A stretch of DNA of 64,000 nucleotides from an uncultured Rhodospirillaceae bacterium (GCA_943787205.1 CALSLN010000004.1:62001-126000), one strand, 5' to 3'. Positions 37,342-46,773 are shown, numbered from the stretch's first letter. Notes: a model not told the origin generated them from the letters alone. A program made the numbers and translations.

Positions 37342-37788
37342 TCAGCCAGTGCCGTAGTTTTCGCCATAAATGAAGGCATTACGATCCTTCAAGTCTTCTT
37401 CAAGTTCTAGGTTGTAGATGGCATAGAGATCTCGAACGGAAACCATTCCTACCAACGCTTCCCCGTCCGTGACGGGAAGGTGGCGATAATTGCGTTGGAT
37501 CATCATCTTGAGTGCTTGCGCCGACGTGTCGTCAGGGTGAAGGGTGTCTGGGTCCGCCGTCATGATGTCTTTGGCAGTCGACGTGTCTGGGTCGTTTCCA
37601 GCGGCAATCACGCGCGCCGTCATGTCGCGTTCAGTGATAATCCCAACGAGACGGTCTCCTTCGGTTACCATAACGGCCGCGATCCGTTTTTCATGCATGA
37701 GCTTAGCAATAGCGCGGGCCGTATCGCTTAGGTTCACTGTAACTAAGGTTTGGCCGCTGATTACATCCGGGACGATCTTGCGCATCAT
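37342..37788 (-). CDS. CBS-domain pair protein
   Basis: A 148-residue cytosolic protein made of two CBS domains, which usually bind adenosyl nucleotides. The first runs from about residue 8 (VISGQTLVTVNLSDTARAIAKLMHEKRIAAVMVTEGDRLVGIITERDM), the second from about 75 (IMTADPDTLHPDDTSAQALKMMIQRNYRHLPVTDGEALVGMVSVRDL). There is no attached effector domain. It lies downstream of the CorC-type gene on the same strand, about 108 bases away. Confidence 0.9.
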   Translation of the reverse strand: MMRKIVPDVISGQTLVTVNLSDTARAIAKLMHEKRIAAVMVTEGDRLVGIITERDMTARVIAAGNDPDTSTAKDIMTADPDTLHPDDTSAQALKMMIQRNYRHLPVTDGEALVGMVSVRDLYAIYNLELEEDLKDRNAFIYGENYGTG

Positions 37789-37895
37789 AGCTTTAAGTCT
37801 CCACCGGTAGAGATGTGCCAGACGCCAATGTCTGACTCTGAGCAGAAAGTGTCGCGCTCCACATCCAGCCGGTCAAGCTATGGCCCAGACAATGC

Positions 37896-39203
37896 CTATT
37901 TTTCGTCAGAAATCCGGGATTCAGGGGGTGCTTCGTCACCTGTTCGTGGTGGCGTGACCCGCATCTGCACGATTTGGTTGCGCTGACGGCGCAAGATTTC
38001 GAATCGGAAGCCATGGAACCGGAACACCTGCCCGGGGGCAGGAATGGTGCGGGATTCAGCCATGACGAGTCCAGCAATTGTCGATGCCTCTTCGTCCGGC
38101 AAACCCCACTCGAATTCACGATTGAGGTCGCGAATTGTGACGGAGCCGTCAACGAGGTAGCTACCGCCTCTTTGGGGTTTAACGCCCGAGACTGAAACGT
38201 CGGTTTCGTCGACGATGTCCCCAACGATTTCCTCAAGGATGTCTTCAAGGGTCACGACGCCCTGTAAGTCGCCGTACTCATCGACGACAATCGCGAAGTG
38301 TTCGCGGCGTTCTCTGAAGGCGTTAAGTTGGTCGAGAAGGTTTGTTGTTTCCGGCACGAACCATGGTTTCACACTGGCGGATAAAATATCGATCGAGCTT
38401 AAGTCGTTGCCAGCAGATTGAAGGGCTCGCAGAACGGCCTTTGTGTGCAAAACCCCAACGATGTTTTCTGTGCGTTCGCGCCACAACGGTATGCGCGTAT
38501 AAGGGCTTTCGGAAACTTGCGCGAGAATTTGACCTAACTCCAAATCCGCATCGATTGTTACAAGGCCCTTCCGATGGGTCATGATTTCGCGGACTTCGAC
38601 GTCGGTTAAATCCAGCACACTCCGAAGCATGGCCCGCTCATGCTTGATCTCATCTTTAATGACGGCTTCGCCAGTGTGCAGGTCGATGGCCCCACGTAAC
38701 TCTGAAAGAGTTTGTTGAGCAGTCAGGACGCGCTCTGTGCTTGCGCCCAATAACGCGAGGGCGACTCGCACAATGCCTTGAATCACAACGTTGACCGGCC
38801 TGAAAACCCAGGTCAGTACCTGCATGATTGGGGCTACGGCGAGCGCCATTTTGTGGGTGTGAATGAGAGCGTAGGTCTTGGGTAGAATTTCAGCAAAGAT
38901 CAAGACCAGCAAAGTCATGACGATTGTAGCGTAAACAACGCCGTTCTCACCGAAGGTTTGGATCATCAAGCTCGTTGTGATGGCGGACGCCAGAATATTG
39001 ACGAGGTTGTTGCCCAGGAGGATCGTTGCAATCAGTCGCTCACGATGGCTTAGGAGCTTGTTGACTGTGGCTGCCCGCTCGTCGCCATCATTCTCGCGTT
39101 GGTGCATGAACGAGCGTGATGTGGCCGTCAACGCTGTTTCGGAGCCGGAGAAAAAGGCTGACAACAGCAAAAGAAAAAAAACGAAACCTGCGGTAAACAC
39201 CAT
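37896..39203 (-). CDS. HlyC/CorC (CNNM) family transporter
   Basis: A 435-residue membrane protein implicated in Mg2+/Co2+ homeostasis by family. The N-terminal DUF21 region has about four hydrophobic segments (VFTAGFVFFLLLLSAFFSGSETALTA; LIATILLGNNLVNILASAIT). A CBS pair follows (VREIMTHRKGLVTIDADLELGQILAQVSESPYTRIPLW; VVDEYGDLQGVVTLEDILEEIVGDI), then a CorC_HlyC domain near residues 345-425. It follows aroB closely (29 bases) in the aroK-aroB operon, a gene order common in alphaproteobacteria. Confidence 0.93.
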   Translation of the reverse strand: MVFTAGFVFFLLLLSAFFSGSETALTATSRSFMHQRENDGDERAATVNKLLSHRERLIATILLGNNLVNILASAITTSLMIQTFGENGVVYATIVMTLLVLIFAEILPKTYALIHTHKMALAVAPIMQVLTWVFRPVNVVIQGIVRVALALLGASTERVLTAQQTLSELRGAIDLHTGEAVIKDEIKHERAMLRSVLDLTDVEVREIMTHRKGLVTIDADLELGQILAQVSESPYTRIPLWRERTENIVGVLHTKAVLRALQSAGNDLSSIDILSASVKPWFVPETTNLLDQLNAFRERREHFAIVVDEYGDLQGVVTLEDILEEIVGDIVDETDVSVSGVKPQRGGSYLVDGSVTIRDLNREFEWGLPDEEASTIAGLVMAESRTIPAPGQVFRFHGFRFEILRRQRNQIVQMRVTPPRTGDEAPPESRISDEK

Positions 39204-39232
39204 TGGTGAATGACTCCGAAGCGATCAGGGAT

Positions 39233-40345
39233 TTAAACAGAGAGAGTGGCGTCGACGATAGCAGTAAGGTCGTCCCGTGGGACGTCCTGCGTTAGAAATG
39301 CTTTTCCGATACCGCGCGCGAGAACGAATGTGATGTTGCCGTCGGCAACTTTTTTGTCCTGCATCATGTGGTCGAGGAAGACATCTGTGGCGATGCGCCC
39401 AGCTTGGCCAGGCGGGGTCGTCGACAATCCAATTGTATTGAAATGCTGACGAACGCGATTGGCATCATCAGCAGGGCAAAGGCCTAGGCGAACAGATAGG
39501 TCGAACGCCATGGTCATGCCAATGGCGACGGCTTCGCCATGCAATATGGCGCCTGAATACCCGAGTTCAGCTTCGAAGGCATGGCCGAATGTATGGCCGA
39601 GATTGAGCAGCGCCCGCACGCCGTTTTCACGTTCGTCGTCGGCGACAACGCGGGCCTTTGCTCTGCAGCTCACTTCGATGGCCTGGGTCACGGCTTCCGC
39701 GTCACCGTCGACAACCTTTTTACCGTTCTGTTCGAGCCAATCCCAAAATACCTCGTCGCCTAATAGCCCGTACTTGCAGACTTCCGCGTATCCGGCGAGG
39801 CGTTCTCGTTCTGGCAGAGTGTTTAAAGTGTTGATATCTGCCAGCACGGCTTTTGGCTGGTGAAAGCTTCCCGCTAGGTTCTTGCCTTGTGCCGTATTGA
39901 TGCCGGTCTTACCGCCAACCGAACTATCAACCTGGGCGAGGAGCGTTGTTGGGATCTGGACAAAGTCGATGCCCCTCAGTGTGGCCGCAGCTGAAAATCC
40001 GGTGAGATCGCCAATGACACCGCCACCTAGGGCAATCGCAGTTGTCGACCGCTCAACTCTCGCGGATAGCATCGCTTCGACGACGGCCTGAAACTGCGTG
40101 AAGCTCTTTGTTGTTTCTCCGGGAGGCAGAATCAAAGCGTCACTTTGAATGCCGGCCGATGACAGGGATGATTGCAGCGGCTTAAGATAATGTGGTGCGA
40201 CGTTTTCGTCCGTCACGATGAACGTTCTAGGTTTCTGAAGCGCGGGACCGAGTAGGCCGCCAGCGCGTTCTACTAGGCCCGGCCCGATGTGAATGGGGTA
40301 GCTACGATCATCGAGAGCGACGGTTAATGTCGTGTGCTCAGTCAT
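39233..40345 (-). CDS. aroB: 3-dehydroquinate synthase
   Basis: Second step of the shikimate pathway: DAHP to 3-dehydroquinate with NAD+ and a divalent metal. 370 residues, normal length. Diagnostic blocks: LPPGETTKSFTQFQAVVEAML, ALGGGVIGDLTGFSAAATLRGIDFVQIPTTLLAQVDSSVGGKTGIN, AEVCKYGLL, NLGHTFGHAFEAELGYSGAILHGEAVAIGM (metal-binding histidines), and DKKVADGNITFVLARGIG. The start overlaps the aroK stop by four bases (ATGA), so the genes are translationally coupled. Confidence 0.97.
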   Translation of the reverse strand: MTEHTTLTVALDDRSYPIHIGPGLVERAGGLLGPALQKPRTFIVTDENVAPHYLKPLQSSLSSAGIQSDALILPPGETTKSFTQFQAVVEAMLSARVERSTTAIALGGGVIGDLTGFSAAATLRGIDFVQIPTTLLAQVDSSVGGKTGINTAQGKNLAGSFHQPKAVLADINTLNTLPERERLAGYAEVCKYGLLGDEVFWDWLEQNGKKVVDGDAEAVTQAIEVSCRAKARVVADDERENGVRALLNLGHTFGHAFEAELGYSGAILHGEAVAIGMTMAFDLSVRLGLCPADDANRVRQHFNTIGLSTTPPGQAGRIATDVFLDHMMQDKKVADGNITFVLARGIGKAFLTQDVPRDDLTAIVDATLSV

Positions 40346-40929
40346 GACGCATCACTGGTGGGCGATGTTTTCACCGCAGGTATGTGGTCGGCTAGCGCGT
40401 CGATCACGCGCCCGCACGTGACGTTAGCATTGTCTGATCCGGTGTCCACGACGACGTCGGCCTCGGCATATACTGGGTAGCGTTGGTCGATAAGCGCTGA
40501 CAGTATTTCCCGCGGGTCACTGCTGTTGAGTAAAGGGCGATGACTACGACCTGAGGTCCGCGACACCAATGTATCGAGATCTGCGCGCAGCCAAACTGAT
40601 AGTGCCTTCTCCCCGATGAGCGCTCTCGTTTGCTCGTCGATGAATGCCCCGCCTCCGGTTGCGATGATTGATGGCGGTCCATCTAATAACCGTGCAATGA
40701 CCCGTCGCTCTCCATCCCGAAAGGCTTCTTCGCCGTATTGCTCGAAAATGTCGACGATGGAGCATCCTGCGGCGGCCTCCACTTCCAAGTCAGCATCAAT
40801 AAATGGGATGTCCAGGCGTTGCGCCATGCGCCGACCGACGCAGCTTTTGCCAGCCCCCATTAAGCCGACCAAAACGATGATCGTGTCTTGGCCTGGGTTT
40901 CGACTTGGTGAATGGGCGGCGCTGGTCAT
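40342..40929 (-). CDS. aroK: Shikimate kinase
   Basis: Phosphorylates shikimate with ATP. 195 residues with the P-loop VGLMGAGKSCVGRRMAQRLDIPFIDADLEVE, RDGERRVIARLL and IIATGGGAFIDEQTR, all typical. It is the first gene of aroK-aroB-corC. The N-terminus is slightly extended (MTSAAHSPSRNPGQDTI) relative to the core. The gap of about 276 bases to the divergent small membrane protein gene should contain both promoters. Confidence 0.96.
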   Translation of the reverse strand: MTSAAHSPSRNPGQDTIIVLVGLMGAGKSCVGRRMAQRLDIPFIDADLEVEAAAGCSIVDIFEQYGEEAFRDGERRVIARLLDGPPSIIATGGGAFIDEQTRALIGEKALSVWLRADLDTLVSRTSGRSHRPLLNSSDPREILSALIDQRYPVYAEADVVVDTGSDNANVTCGRVIDALADHIPAVKTSPTSDAS

Positions 40930-41205
40930 GGTAAGTTTTGCTATAGACGTGGGTCAGAGATCAAAAAAAGTTTCAGCAGACAGCCTAGGCTCCGTCGCGT
41001 GAGATTTGCACGAATCAGCTTGCTTAGCCTGTCCTTCGCTAGACATTATCACACCTCTCACGTAGTGTCCCGGCCATCGGAAAGGGTGTGTTTAGGCGTC
41101 GCCATAGCCAAGACACAGAGTCGCCCTCGGAAGGTCACAGTTCATTGCAACTGTCACGGATTAGGCGGGTCCGCTCACACTATAATTTGGTTCAGAGCCT
41201 AAATC

Positions 41206-41343
41206 ATGAAGCTTATTACTAAAATTCTGGTCGTCCTGGTTCTTTTCCTCATTATTGGGGGGGCCGTCGCGCTTGCGACCTGGGACATGCCAGCCCCCAC
41301 TGCTCCACGCGAGAAAACAATCTCCAATGATCGATTCCGCTAA
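41206..41343 (+). CDS. Small membrane protein (45 aa) upstream of the xerD region
   Basis: A 45-residue protein with one transmembrane segment (ILVVLVLFLIIGGAVALATW) and a short proline-containing periplasmic tail, WDMPAPTAPREKTISNDRF. The sequence pattern of a single helix followed by a WD-PAPT...DRF tail looks designed rather than random, and I recall similar short proteins at this position in other alphaproteobacteria, though I cannot check. Its end overlaps the next gene's start at 41327, indicating coupling. Confidence 0.7.
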   Translation: MKLITKILVVLVLFLIIGGAVALATWDMPAPTAPREKTISNDRFR

Positions 41344-43396
41344 GCTGATGAGTCCAAGTGCTCGAAAAAGTAGAGATGCCTCTTTTTACGGGGCTATTTT
41401 CGTGGTTTTGGCCTGCAGTGTGGCTCAGGCGCAAGACTCGTCGCAGCTTATCAGTCCGGACAGTTCTATCCGAGCGGTCGAGGCCTTGCCGCCACCAGTT
41501 TCGTTGGTCCCTGATTCTTTCTCGCTGAACACCGGCAGGCCCGGCGCAGGGGGCATTGTGGCCGACGGTGAAATCTCCATTAGGCAGTTGGATGCGTTAA
41601 GTTCGGATTCAATAGGCCTGCTCGACGAATTTACGGGTGGCCTGGCAGTCGATCTTTGGTCAGGAACTTCGAAAGAACTGGTCGACCTGCTTTTACCCAA
41701 GCTGCCTAGGCGCCTAAAATCAGGAGCCGCGCGAGACCTAACCAAGAGGTTGCTCCTCTCGGTCGCACGTCCACCAGAGGTCGCGCCAGTTGAAAACGTT
41801 TTCGTTGATATGACAGCGATCGTACCAAGTGCGATTGGCTTCACATCCGATGCGTATAAGCAGTCTGAACTTTTGGAAGCGGATGTAGAACAGCCTGAGT
41901 CCGTGGAACTGGCCTTATTAGAGCGCCGCTTAACTCAATTGGCCGCGATGGGGGACTGGTCTTCCGTAGGTGCGCTCATTATTCAGGTGCCGCAAGCATC
42001 TTTGACAGATGGCATTCGTATTCTGGCATCGGACCTAGCCCTTGTAGAGGGACGCGTAGATCAGGTTTGTCTAGACGTTACGGAAAACTTGAGAGTTTCG
42101 ACAAAGCCGTATTGGCAAAAGGCTTTTGCATTTTGTCAGTTGAGTGACGGCAACGCGGCTAGCGCCTTTCTGACGTTAGATTTGCTTAGGGAAACGGGCA
42201 TCGATGACGCGGCCTTCTTCTGGGTTGCAGAATTGATGGCCGGTAATCGACCGATCACGCCAAATGGGCTTACGCGTTTGTCGCCTTTGCAGCTTGCCAT
42301 GTTGCGCCACGCCGGACGCCCGTTCCCGCCCCAATTGGTGCGCGATGGCGACCCGACATTACTTCGTGTTTTGGCAACGTCAGAGCCTTTGTACGTTGTC
42401 ACGCCAGACGAGGCAGAAGACGTCGTCGCGGATCGTTTGAGGCAGGCCCTTGACCTACGCCTAGAGTCAGCGGAGCGGGCGGTTCAACTAGGGGCGCTTG
42501 ATGTTGATGTGCTGCGAACATTGTATCGAGCAGAAGTGGAAGTCGAAGATATTGATGGTCTCAATGAGATGTCGTCATCAAACGCGGTATCTGCGGCGCA
42601 AGATCAAGATGAACTTGAACCAATCTTGGATTTGAGTTCGATTCCAGTCGCGACAGCCATTGACCGCGCGCGCCTTTTTATACTTGCCGAGGAACAGTCT
42701 ATCCCGACGGCTAAAGCCGAAGTTGTTTCACGTGCAATCGATTTCGCACGCAATGACCGTGGACGAAATGGGCCAGATGTTGGCGCAATGGGACAGGTGT
42801 TTGCACCGCTCATTCTCGAATTAGAGCCGACCGGGGATTTGGTATGGTTCGCCGGAAATGCAGCACGGGCACTGATCTCTGCCGGAGAGGTGCGTGCCGG
42901 CGAGGAGTGGCTCGCGTTGTCTCAGGCGTATGCGAGAACCAGCATTGAAGCGTCAGATGTCGCTGCTGCGATGTGGCCAACAGAGCGCCAGTTGCGGCCT
43001 TCCATGATGAACCGGTTCACACCCCTTCGTTTTAAACGGTGGGAAGAGTCTCGCCCGCCTGGCTTATTGGCGAATAACAAAGCGTTGGTGCTCAGCACGT
43101 TAACTGCATTGGGCGAACCCGTCGTCGCAGCTGACTGGATGGGGCTCATGGACCGGCGTGTGCGAAGTTCTATTGATATGCCAGCGCCCCAAATTTGGAA
43201 TGGCTTGGCTCTTGCCGCGCAAGATGGTCGTGTCGGTGAGGTTATCATGTTGGCGTTGATCATGCTCGATGAAGCCGGTCCTTCTGGCTCCTCCCCTGTG
43301 ATTCTGTCGCATGTTGTTTCTTCGCTCATGACTGTTGGACTTGAAGATGATGCGCGTCTATTCGCAGTTGAGGCCGCGCTCATACAAGGTTTGTAA
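41327..43396 (+). CDS. Large exported protein of unknown function (689 aa)
   Basis: Starts MIDSAKLMSPSARKSRDASFYGAIFVVLACSVAQAQ, a signal peptide with likely cleavage after AQA; a second ATG at 41348 is possible. The mature protein of about 650 residues is mostly alpha-helical with repeat-like helical hairpins (LERRLTQLAAMGDWSSVGALIIQVP; ARLFILAEEQSIPTAKAEVVSRAIDFARND), suggesting an alpha-solenoid. No catalytic motif is seen. It overlaps the upstream 45-residue gene and is followed by xerD after 28 bases, so the three may form one transcript. Periplasmic location is inferred. Confidence 0.75.
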   Translation: MIDSAKLMSPSARKSRDASFYGAIFVVLACSVAQAQDSSQLISPDSSIRAVEALPPPVSLVPDSFSLNTGRPGAGGIVADGEISIRQLDALSSDSIGLLDEFTGGLAVDLWSGTSKELVDLLLPKLPRRLKSGAARDLTKRLLLSVARPPEVAPVENVFVDMTAIVPSAIGFTSDAYKQSELLEADVEQPESVELALLERRLTQLAAMGDWSSVGALIIQVPQASLTDGIRILASDLALVEGRVDQVCLDVTENLRVSTKPYWQKAFAFCQLSDGNAASAFLTLDLLRETGIDDAAFFWVAELMAGNRPITPNGLTRLSPLQLAMLRHAGRPFPPQLVRDGDPTLLRVLATSEPLYVVTPDEAEDVVADRLRQALDLRLESAERAVQLGALDVDVLRTLYRAEVEVEDIDGLNEMSSSNAVSAAQDQDELEPILDLSSIPVATAIDRARLFILAEEQSIPTAKAEVVSRAIDFARNDRGRNGPDVGAMGQVFAPLILELEPTGDLVWFAGNAARALISAGEVRAGEEWLALSQAYARTSIEASDVAAAMWPTERQLRPSMMNRFTPLRFKRWEESRPPGLLANNKALVLSTLTALGEPVVAADWMGLMDRRVRSSIDMPAPQIWNGLALAAQDGRVGEVIMLALIMLDEAGPSGSSPVILSHVVSSLMTVGLEDDARLFAVEAALIQGL

Positions 43397-43424
43397 ATCC
43401 CGCTAGACCGACTTTAGGTGGACC

Positions 43425-44330
43425 GTGAGCCGCTACATTGAGTCTTTCCTTGATATGATGTCCGCAGAGCGCGGTGCGTCCCCTCATACGTTGGATGCGT
43501 ATTCACGGGATATCGTTGGATTCTCCGAGAGTATAGATGGCGACGTTGCGAGGGCTACGTCGGAACAATTGCGCGAATACTTCGACGATATTCTTGCGCA
43601 GGGCCTTAAACCTCGAACAGCTGCGCGCCGACTATCGTGTTTGCGGCAATTTTTTCAGTTTCTGTTTGCGGAAGGGGTCCGTGACGATGACCCGACGTCA
43701 ATCCTCGATAGTCCGAGGCAGGGATCGCGTCTTCCCAAGTACCTAGGCGAGGATGAAGTTGATTTGCTGCTTGAGGCGGCTAGATCTGAAAGTACGCCTG
43801 CTGCTCTGCGCCTGACGGCAGTTCTTGAACTGCTCTATGCCAGTGGCCTTAGAATTTCCGAGCTTGTGTCTCTGCCGTTAGCCGCAGTCGCGCGGGAGCG
43901 ACCCGTGATCATCGTTCGTGGTAAGGGCAATAAAGAACGCATGGTTCCTGTTGGCGCAACTGCTAGGGCGGCAGTCGCGTCGTACTTAGAAGTCCGGCAG
44001 AGTTTTATTCCGGCCAATACAAAAAACTCTCGCTGGCTGTTTCCATCGCGCGGGGCAACTGGCCATGTCAGCCGGGACGCTGTTGCTAAATCTCTTAAAG
44101 ATCTCGCTATCGCAGCCGGTATCGCGCCGTCACGTGTATCGCCTCACGTGCTGCGGCATTCGTTTGCCTCTCATCTGCTCGCCCATGGCGCTGATCTTCG
44201 GAGTTTGCAGCAGATGCTTGGGCATGCTGATATTTCGACCACACAGATTTACACTCACGTTTTAGATGAACGTTTGCGCCGGTTGGTTGAAACCAACCAC
44301 CCCCTGGCTGGCTTGAAATTCTCTGACTAG
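43425..44330 (+). CDS. xerD: Tyrosine recombinase XerD
   Basis: Site-specific recombinase for chromosome dimer resolution at dif together with XerC. 301 residues, GTG start. N-terminal SAM-like domain (IESFLDMMSAERGASPHTLDAYSRDI), then the catalytic domain with the R-H-R-H-Y set: LELLYASGLRISELVSL (Arg), HVLRHSFASHLLAHGADLRSLQQMLGHADISTTQIYTHV (His, Arg, His and nucleophilic Tyr). No integration features flank it, and the housekeeping neighbours indicate the cellular XerD rather than a phage integrase. Confidence 0.93.
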   Translation: MSRYIESFLDMMSAERGASPHTLDAYSRDIVGFSESIDGDVARATSEQLREYFDDILAQGLKPRTAARRLSCLRQFFQFLFAEGVRDDDPTSILDSPRQGSRLPKYLGEDEVDLLLEAARSESTPAALRLTAVLELLYASGLRISELVSLPLAAVARERPVIIVRGKGNKERMVPVGATARAAVASYLEVRQSFIPANTKNSRWLFPSRGATGHVSRDAVAKSLKDLAIAAGIAPSRVSPHVLRHSFASHLLAHGADLRSLQQMLGHADISTTQIYTHVLDERLRRLVETNHPLAGLKFSD

Positions 44331-44436
44331 AGTACAGAACCGCGATTTATATCCACAGGACCGAACGGCAGGGTTTTGCCATCGGGCCGGAAAGCGGTTA
44401 GGCTTTTGTCACCATGTTGGGGCCGCGTAAAGAAGG

Positions 44437-45012
44437 GTGAACGTAGCGATGTCAGGTGCCGTTGATAATTGTCCGGCTCTTGTTCTGAACGCCGATTTCC
44501 GGCCGCTCAGCTACTTCCCTTTGTCTCTGTGGTCCTGGCAAGACGCCATCAAGGCGGTGTTTCTAGACCGCGTTAATGTCGTGTCCGAATACGATACGGT
44601 TGTTCACTCACCCAGTTTTGAATTTAATCTGCCAAGCGTGATTTCGTTAAAGCAATTCGCACCGACAGACCGGTCGCCAGCTTTTACACGGTTCAATGTT
44701 TTTCTGCGCGATCGCTTTACATGTCAGTATTGCGGCATCAATCAGTCGGCCAATGACCTAACCTTTGATCATGTTTTGCCGCGCTCTCGTGGTGGCAGGA
44801 CCACGTGGAAAAATGTGACGACAGCGTGCTCATCTTGCAATTTGCGCAAAGCCAATAAAACACCACGTGAGTCAGGGATGGCCTTAAAGCAAGTGCCGAT
44901 GAGGCCACGTTCACATCAATTGCAAGAGTCAGGGCGTGCTTTCCCACCAAACTACCTGCATGAAAGTTGGCGGGATTTTCTGTACTGGGATTCTGAACTC
45001 GATCCTTGGTAG
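44437..45012 (+). CDS. HNH endonuclease family protein
   Basis: A 191-residue protein with a C-terminal HNH nuclease domain. FTCQYCGINQSANDLTFDHVLPRSRGGRTTWKNVTTACSSCNLRKANK contains two CxxC zinc knuckles and the DH...N catalytic histidine/asparagine layout. The N-terminal part VLNADFRPLSYFPLSLWSWQDAIKAVFLDRVNVVSEYD is typical of the widespread stand-alone family, which has no defined restriction partner. GTG 44437 or ATG 44449 may be the start. It is a chromosomal single gene here, convergent with coq7. Confidence 0.9.
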   Translation: MNVAMSGAVDNCPALVLNADFRPLSYFPLSLWSWQDAIKAVFLDRVNVVSEYDTVVHSPSFEFNLPSVISLKQFAPTDRSPAFTRFNVFLRDRFTCQYCGINQSANDLTFDHVLPRSRGGRTTWKNVTTACSSCNLRKANKTPRESGMALKQVPMRPRSHQLQESGRAFPPNYLHESWRDFLYWDSELDPW

Positions 45013-45038
45013 TCGGTCGCCTCGTTTCGGCGGCGTGA

Positions 45039-45608
45039 CTAAACTCGCGCCGAGAGCCAAATAGCTAATCGTGATCCAGTTTTAATGGCACCTGTCAGGA
45101 GCGGGTAAGCTGGTGCGTTTTCTGCTCCCTCGGCTAACCCAATTTCCCGGTGATGCTGCTCATCGGCCCTGAACTCTTCAATGGTATCGCGAAGTTCAGC
45201 CTCATCATCTCCCAAGGTCTCAGCCTGGGCGGCGTAGTGTTCATCGATGACTTCTTCGATGGCGACTGTGCAGGCCATCGCAGCGTCTCGCCCAAGCAAG
45301 GCCGTGCCTGCACCCAGAGCAAAGCCGGCGATGTGCCAAAGCGGCTGGAGCGCTGTCGGTCTAATGTGCCGATTAGTCAATTCTTGATTGAACCGCTCCA
45401 GGTGCCCAAGTTCTTGGTCGAGCATCTCCCTCAGAATCGGTTCTGCGTCGGTACCAGCCAGGACGGCTAATTGTCCTTCGTAGATACGTTTAGCGCCATA
45501 TTCGCCTGCTTGGTCGACACGGACTATTTGTGCCACAAGTTCGCTGGCATCCGGGTCGCCAGGAAGGTGGTCACTGGCTGTTATTTTGGGTCGCTTTGTG
45601 TTTGTCAT
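45039..45608 (-). CDS. coq7: Demethoxyubiquinone hydroxylase (Coq7-type)
   Basis: Di-iron monooxygenase of ubiquinone synthesis. 189 residues containing a ferritin-like four-helix bundle with the two E...ExxH sets: DQAGEYGAKRIYEGQL with DQELGHLERF, and IEEVIDEHYAAQ with ADEQHHREIG. It lies directly behind dsbB with a one-base overlap, a frequent arrangement in alphaproteobacteria. Its presence indicates aerobic ubiquinone metabolism. Confidence 0.95.
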   Translation of the reverse strand: MTNTKRPKITASDHLPGDPDASELVAQIVRVDQAGEYGAKRIYEGQLAVLAGTDAEPILREMLDQELGHLERFNQELTNRHIRPTALQPLWHIAGFALGAGTALLGRDAAMACTVAIEEVIDEHYAAQAETLGDDEAELRDTIEEFRADEQHHREIGLAEGAENAPAYPLLTGAIKTGSRLAIWLSARV

Positions 45609-46108
45609 TACTCGTGCCAGAACGTTTCGTTGCGTGCCGCCCAGAGGCTCCCTGCTGCAAATACTAGACCGGCAAGCATATTGTAGCCAGCCATGGACAG
45701 TCCAAACAGCTTGAACTGAATCTCGTTGCAGGCGGGCTGTCCCGGTTGAAGCAATGCAGACCGAATGTCATCTATGGAAAACGATTGTCCACCGGTCGGC
45801 GCACATGTGGATTGCCACCATTCTTGCTCCACGCCGATGTGAAAAAACGCAGTGCTTGCTGTCGCAAGAAACAAGAGGGCGCAGATGAAGCATGCAAGCT
45901 GACGCGATTTTGGATCAACGACCGGCATCAACGTAAGGGCTGATAGGCTCACGGCGCCAATATACGGCAATCTTTGATAGAGACACAGTTCACAGGGGTG
46001 CAGGTCAAACCCGTATTGCGAGGTCCACGCTGTTGCCAGTGCCGCTACGGAGGTGGCCCCGGTCAAGAGCATGACCGTAAAACTGGGAGGAAGTCTTGCA
46101 AACATCAC
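45608..46108 (-). CDS. Disulfide bond formation protein DsbB family
   Basis: A 166-residue inner-membrane protein with four hydrophobic segments. It carries the first redox pair in HPCELCLYQRLPY and a second periplasmic pair (STCAPTGG and QPACNE), which together would oxidise DsbA and pass electrons to quinone. It sits six bases downstream of the DedA-type gene and overlaps coq7. Confidence 0.93.
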   Translation of the reverse strand: MMFARLPPSFTVMLLTGATSVAALATAWTSQYGFDLHPCELCLYQRLPYIGAVSLSALTLMPVVDPKSRQLACFICALLFLATASTAFFHIGVEQEWWQSTCAPTGGQSFSIDDIRSALLQPGQPACNEIQFKLFGLSMAGYNMLAGLVFAAGSLWAARNETFWHE

Positions 46109-46114
46109 AAAAAC

Positions 46115-46696
46115 CTAGCCGACAAAACGGAGCGCAACAAAGCCTCCGATCAGGAGAATGAACGTAATCATTGTGACCAGACCAAGGCGCTTCTCAATGA
46201 ACGATTTGATCGGAGGTCCAAATTTCCAAAGTAGGGCGGCCACTAAGAAGAACCTTAGCCCGCGTGCCAGGCTTGCTGCGACAATAAAGACGATAGGGTC
46301 GAGGGCGGCGGCACCGCTGGCGATGGTAATCACTTTAAACGGGAAAGGCGTCAGGCCAGCGCCAAAAACGATCCAAGCGCCCCATTCTGAATAAAGGGAT
46401 TGGAACTCAGTGAATTGTTCTGAGTAGCCATAAAAGGACAGGAGTGTTTGTCCCATCGCCTCAAATAGGAACATTCCGATGGCGTACCCGGCGATACCCC
46501 CAAGGACACTTGCTCCTGTCGCGACGGCTGCAATTTTCCAAGCTTTCTCTCGCGAGGCAAGGACCATTGGCAAGATGAGAACGTCTGGCGGGATGGGGAA
46601 TATGGAACTTTCAAGAAACGCGACAACGCCCAAAAATGCCAAAGCATTCTTTCGGCCTGCCAGGGACAGGGTCCAATCGTATAATCCGCGAATCAC
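46115..46696 (-). CDS. DedA/YqaA-like VTT-domain membrane protein
   Basis: A 193-residue membrane protein of the SNARE-associated/DedA superfamily. The region ESSIFPIPPDVLILPMVLA with GGIAGYAIGMFLFEAMG and VFGAGLTPFPFKVITIASGAAALDPIVFIVAASLARGLRFFLVAALLW matches the YqaA-type subgroup. Members are thought to be lipid or ion carriers/scramblases. It heads the operon with dsbB and coq7 and diverges from tRNA-Leu. Confidence 0.9.
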   Translation of the reverse strand: MIRGLYDWTLSLAGRKNALAFLGVVAFLESSIFPIPPDVLILPMVLASREKAWKIAAVATGASVLGGIAGYAIGMFLFEAMGQTLLSFYGYSEQFTEFQSLYSEWGAWIVFGAGLTPFPFKVITIASGAAALDPIVFIVAASLARGLRFFLVAALLWKFGPPIKSFIEKRLGLVTMITFILLIGGFVALRFVG

Positions 46697-46773
46697 TGGA
46701 TGCGCTCCATGACAGGGGTTTATCAGGTCGGGCAGGTGCCAGCAACGCCATGTCCTGTATGTATTTTGCCGGC

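Noticed and set aside
41255..41326. Upstream extension of the large exported protein
   Set aside because: It would remove the signal peptide from the N-terminus and overlaps the small membrane protein gene almost entirely.
43425..44330. Phage or island integrase at the tyrosine recombinase
   Set aside because: Sequence and neighbours are those of housekeeping xerD; no attachment repeats or phage genes are nearby.
44437..45012. HNH nuclease as part of a restriction or defence system
   Set aside because: No methyltransferase or defence gene adjoins it and the sequence is of the common stand-alone chromosomal type.
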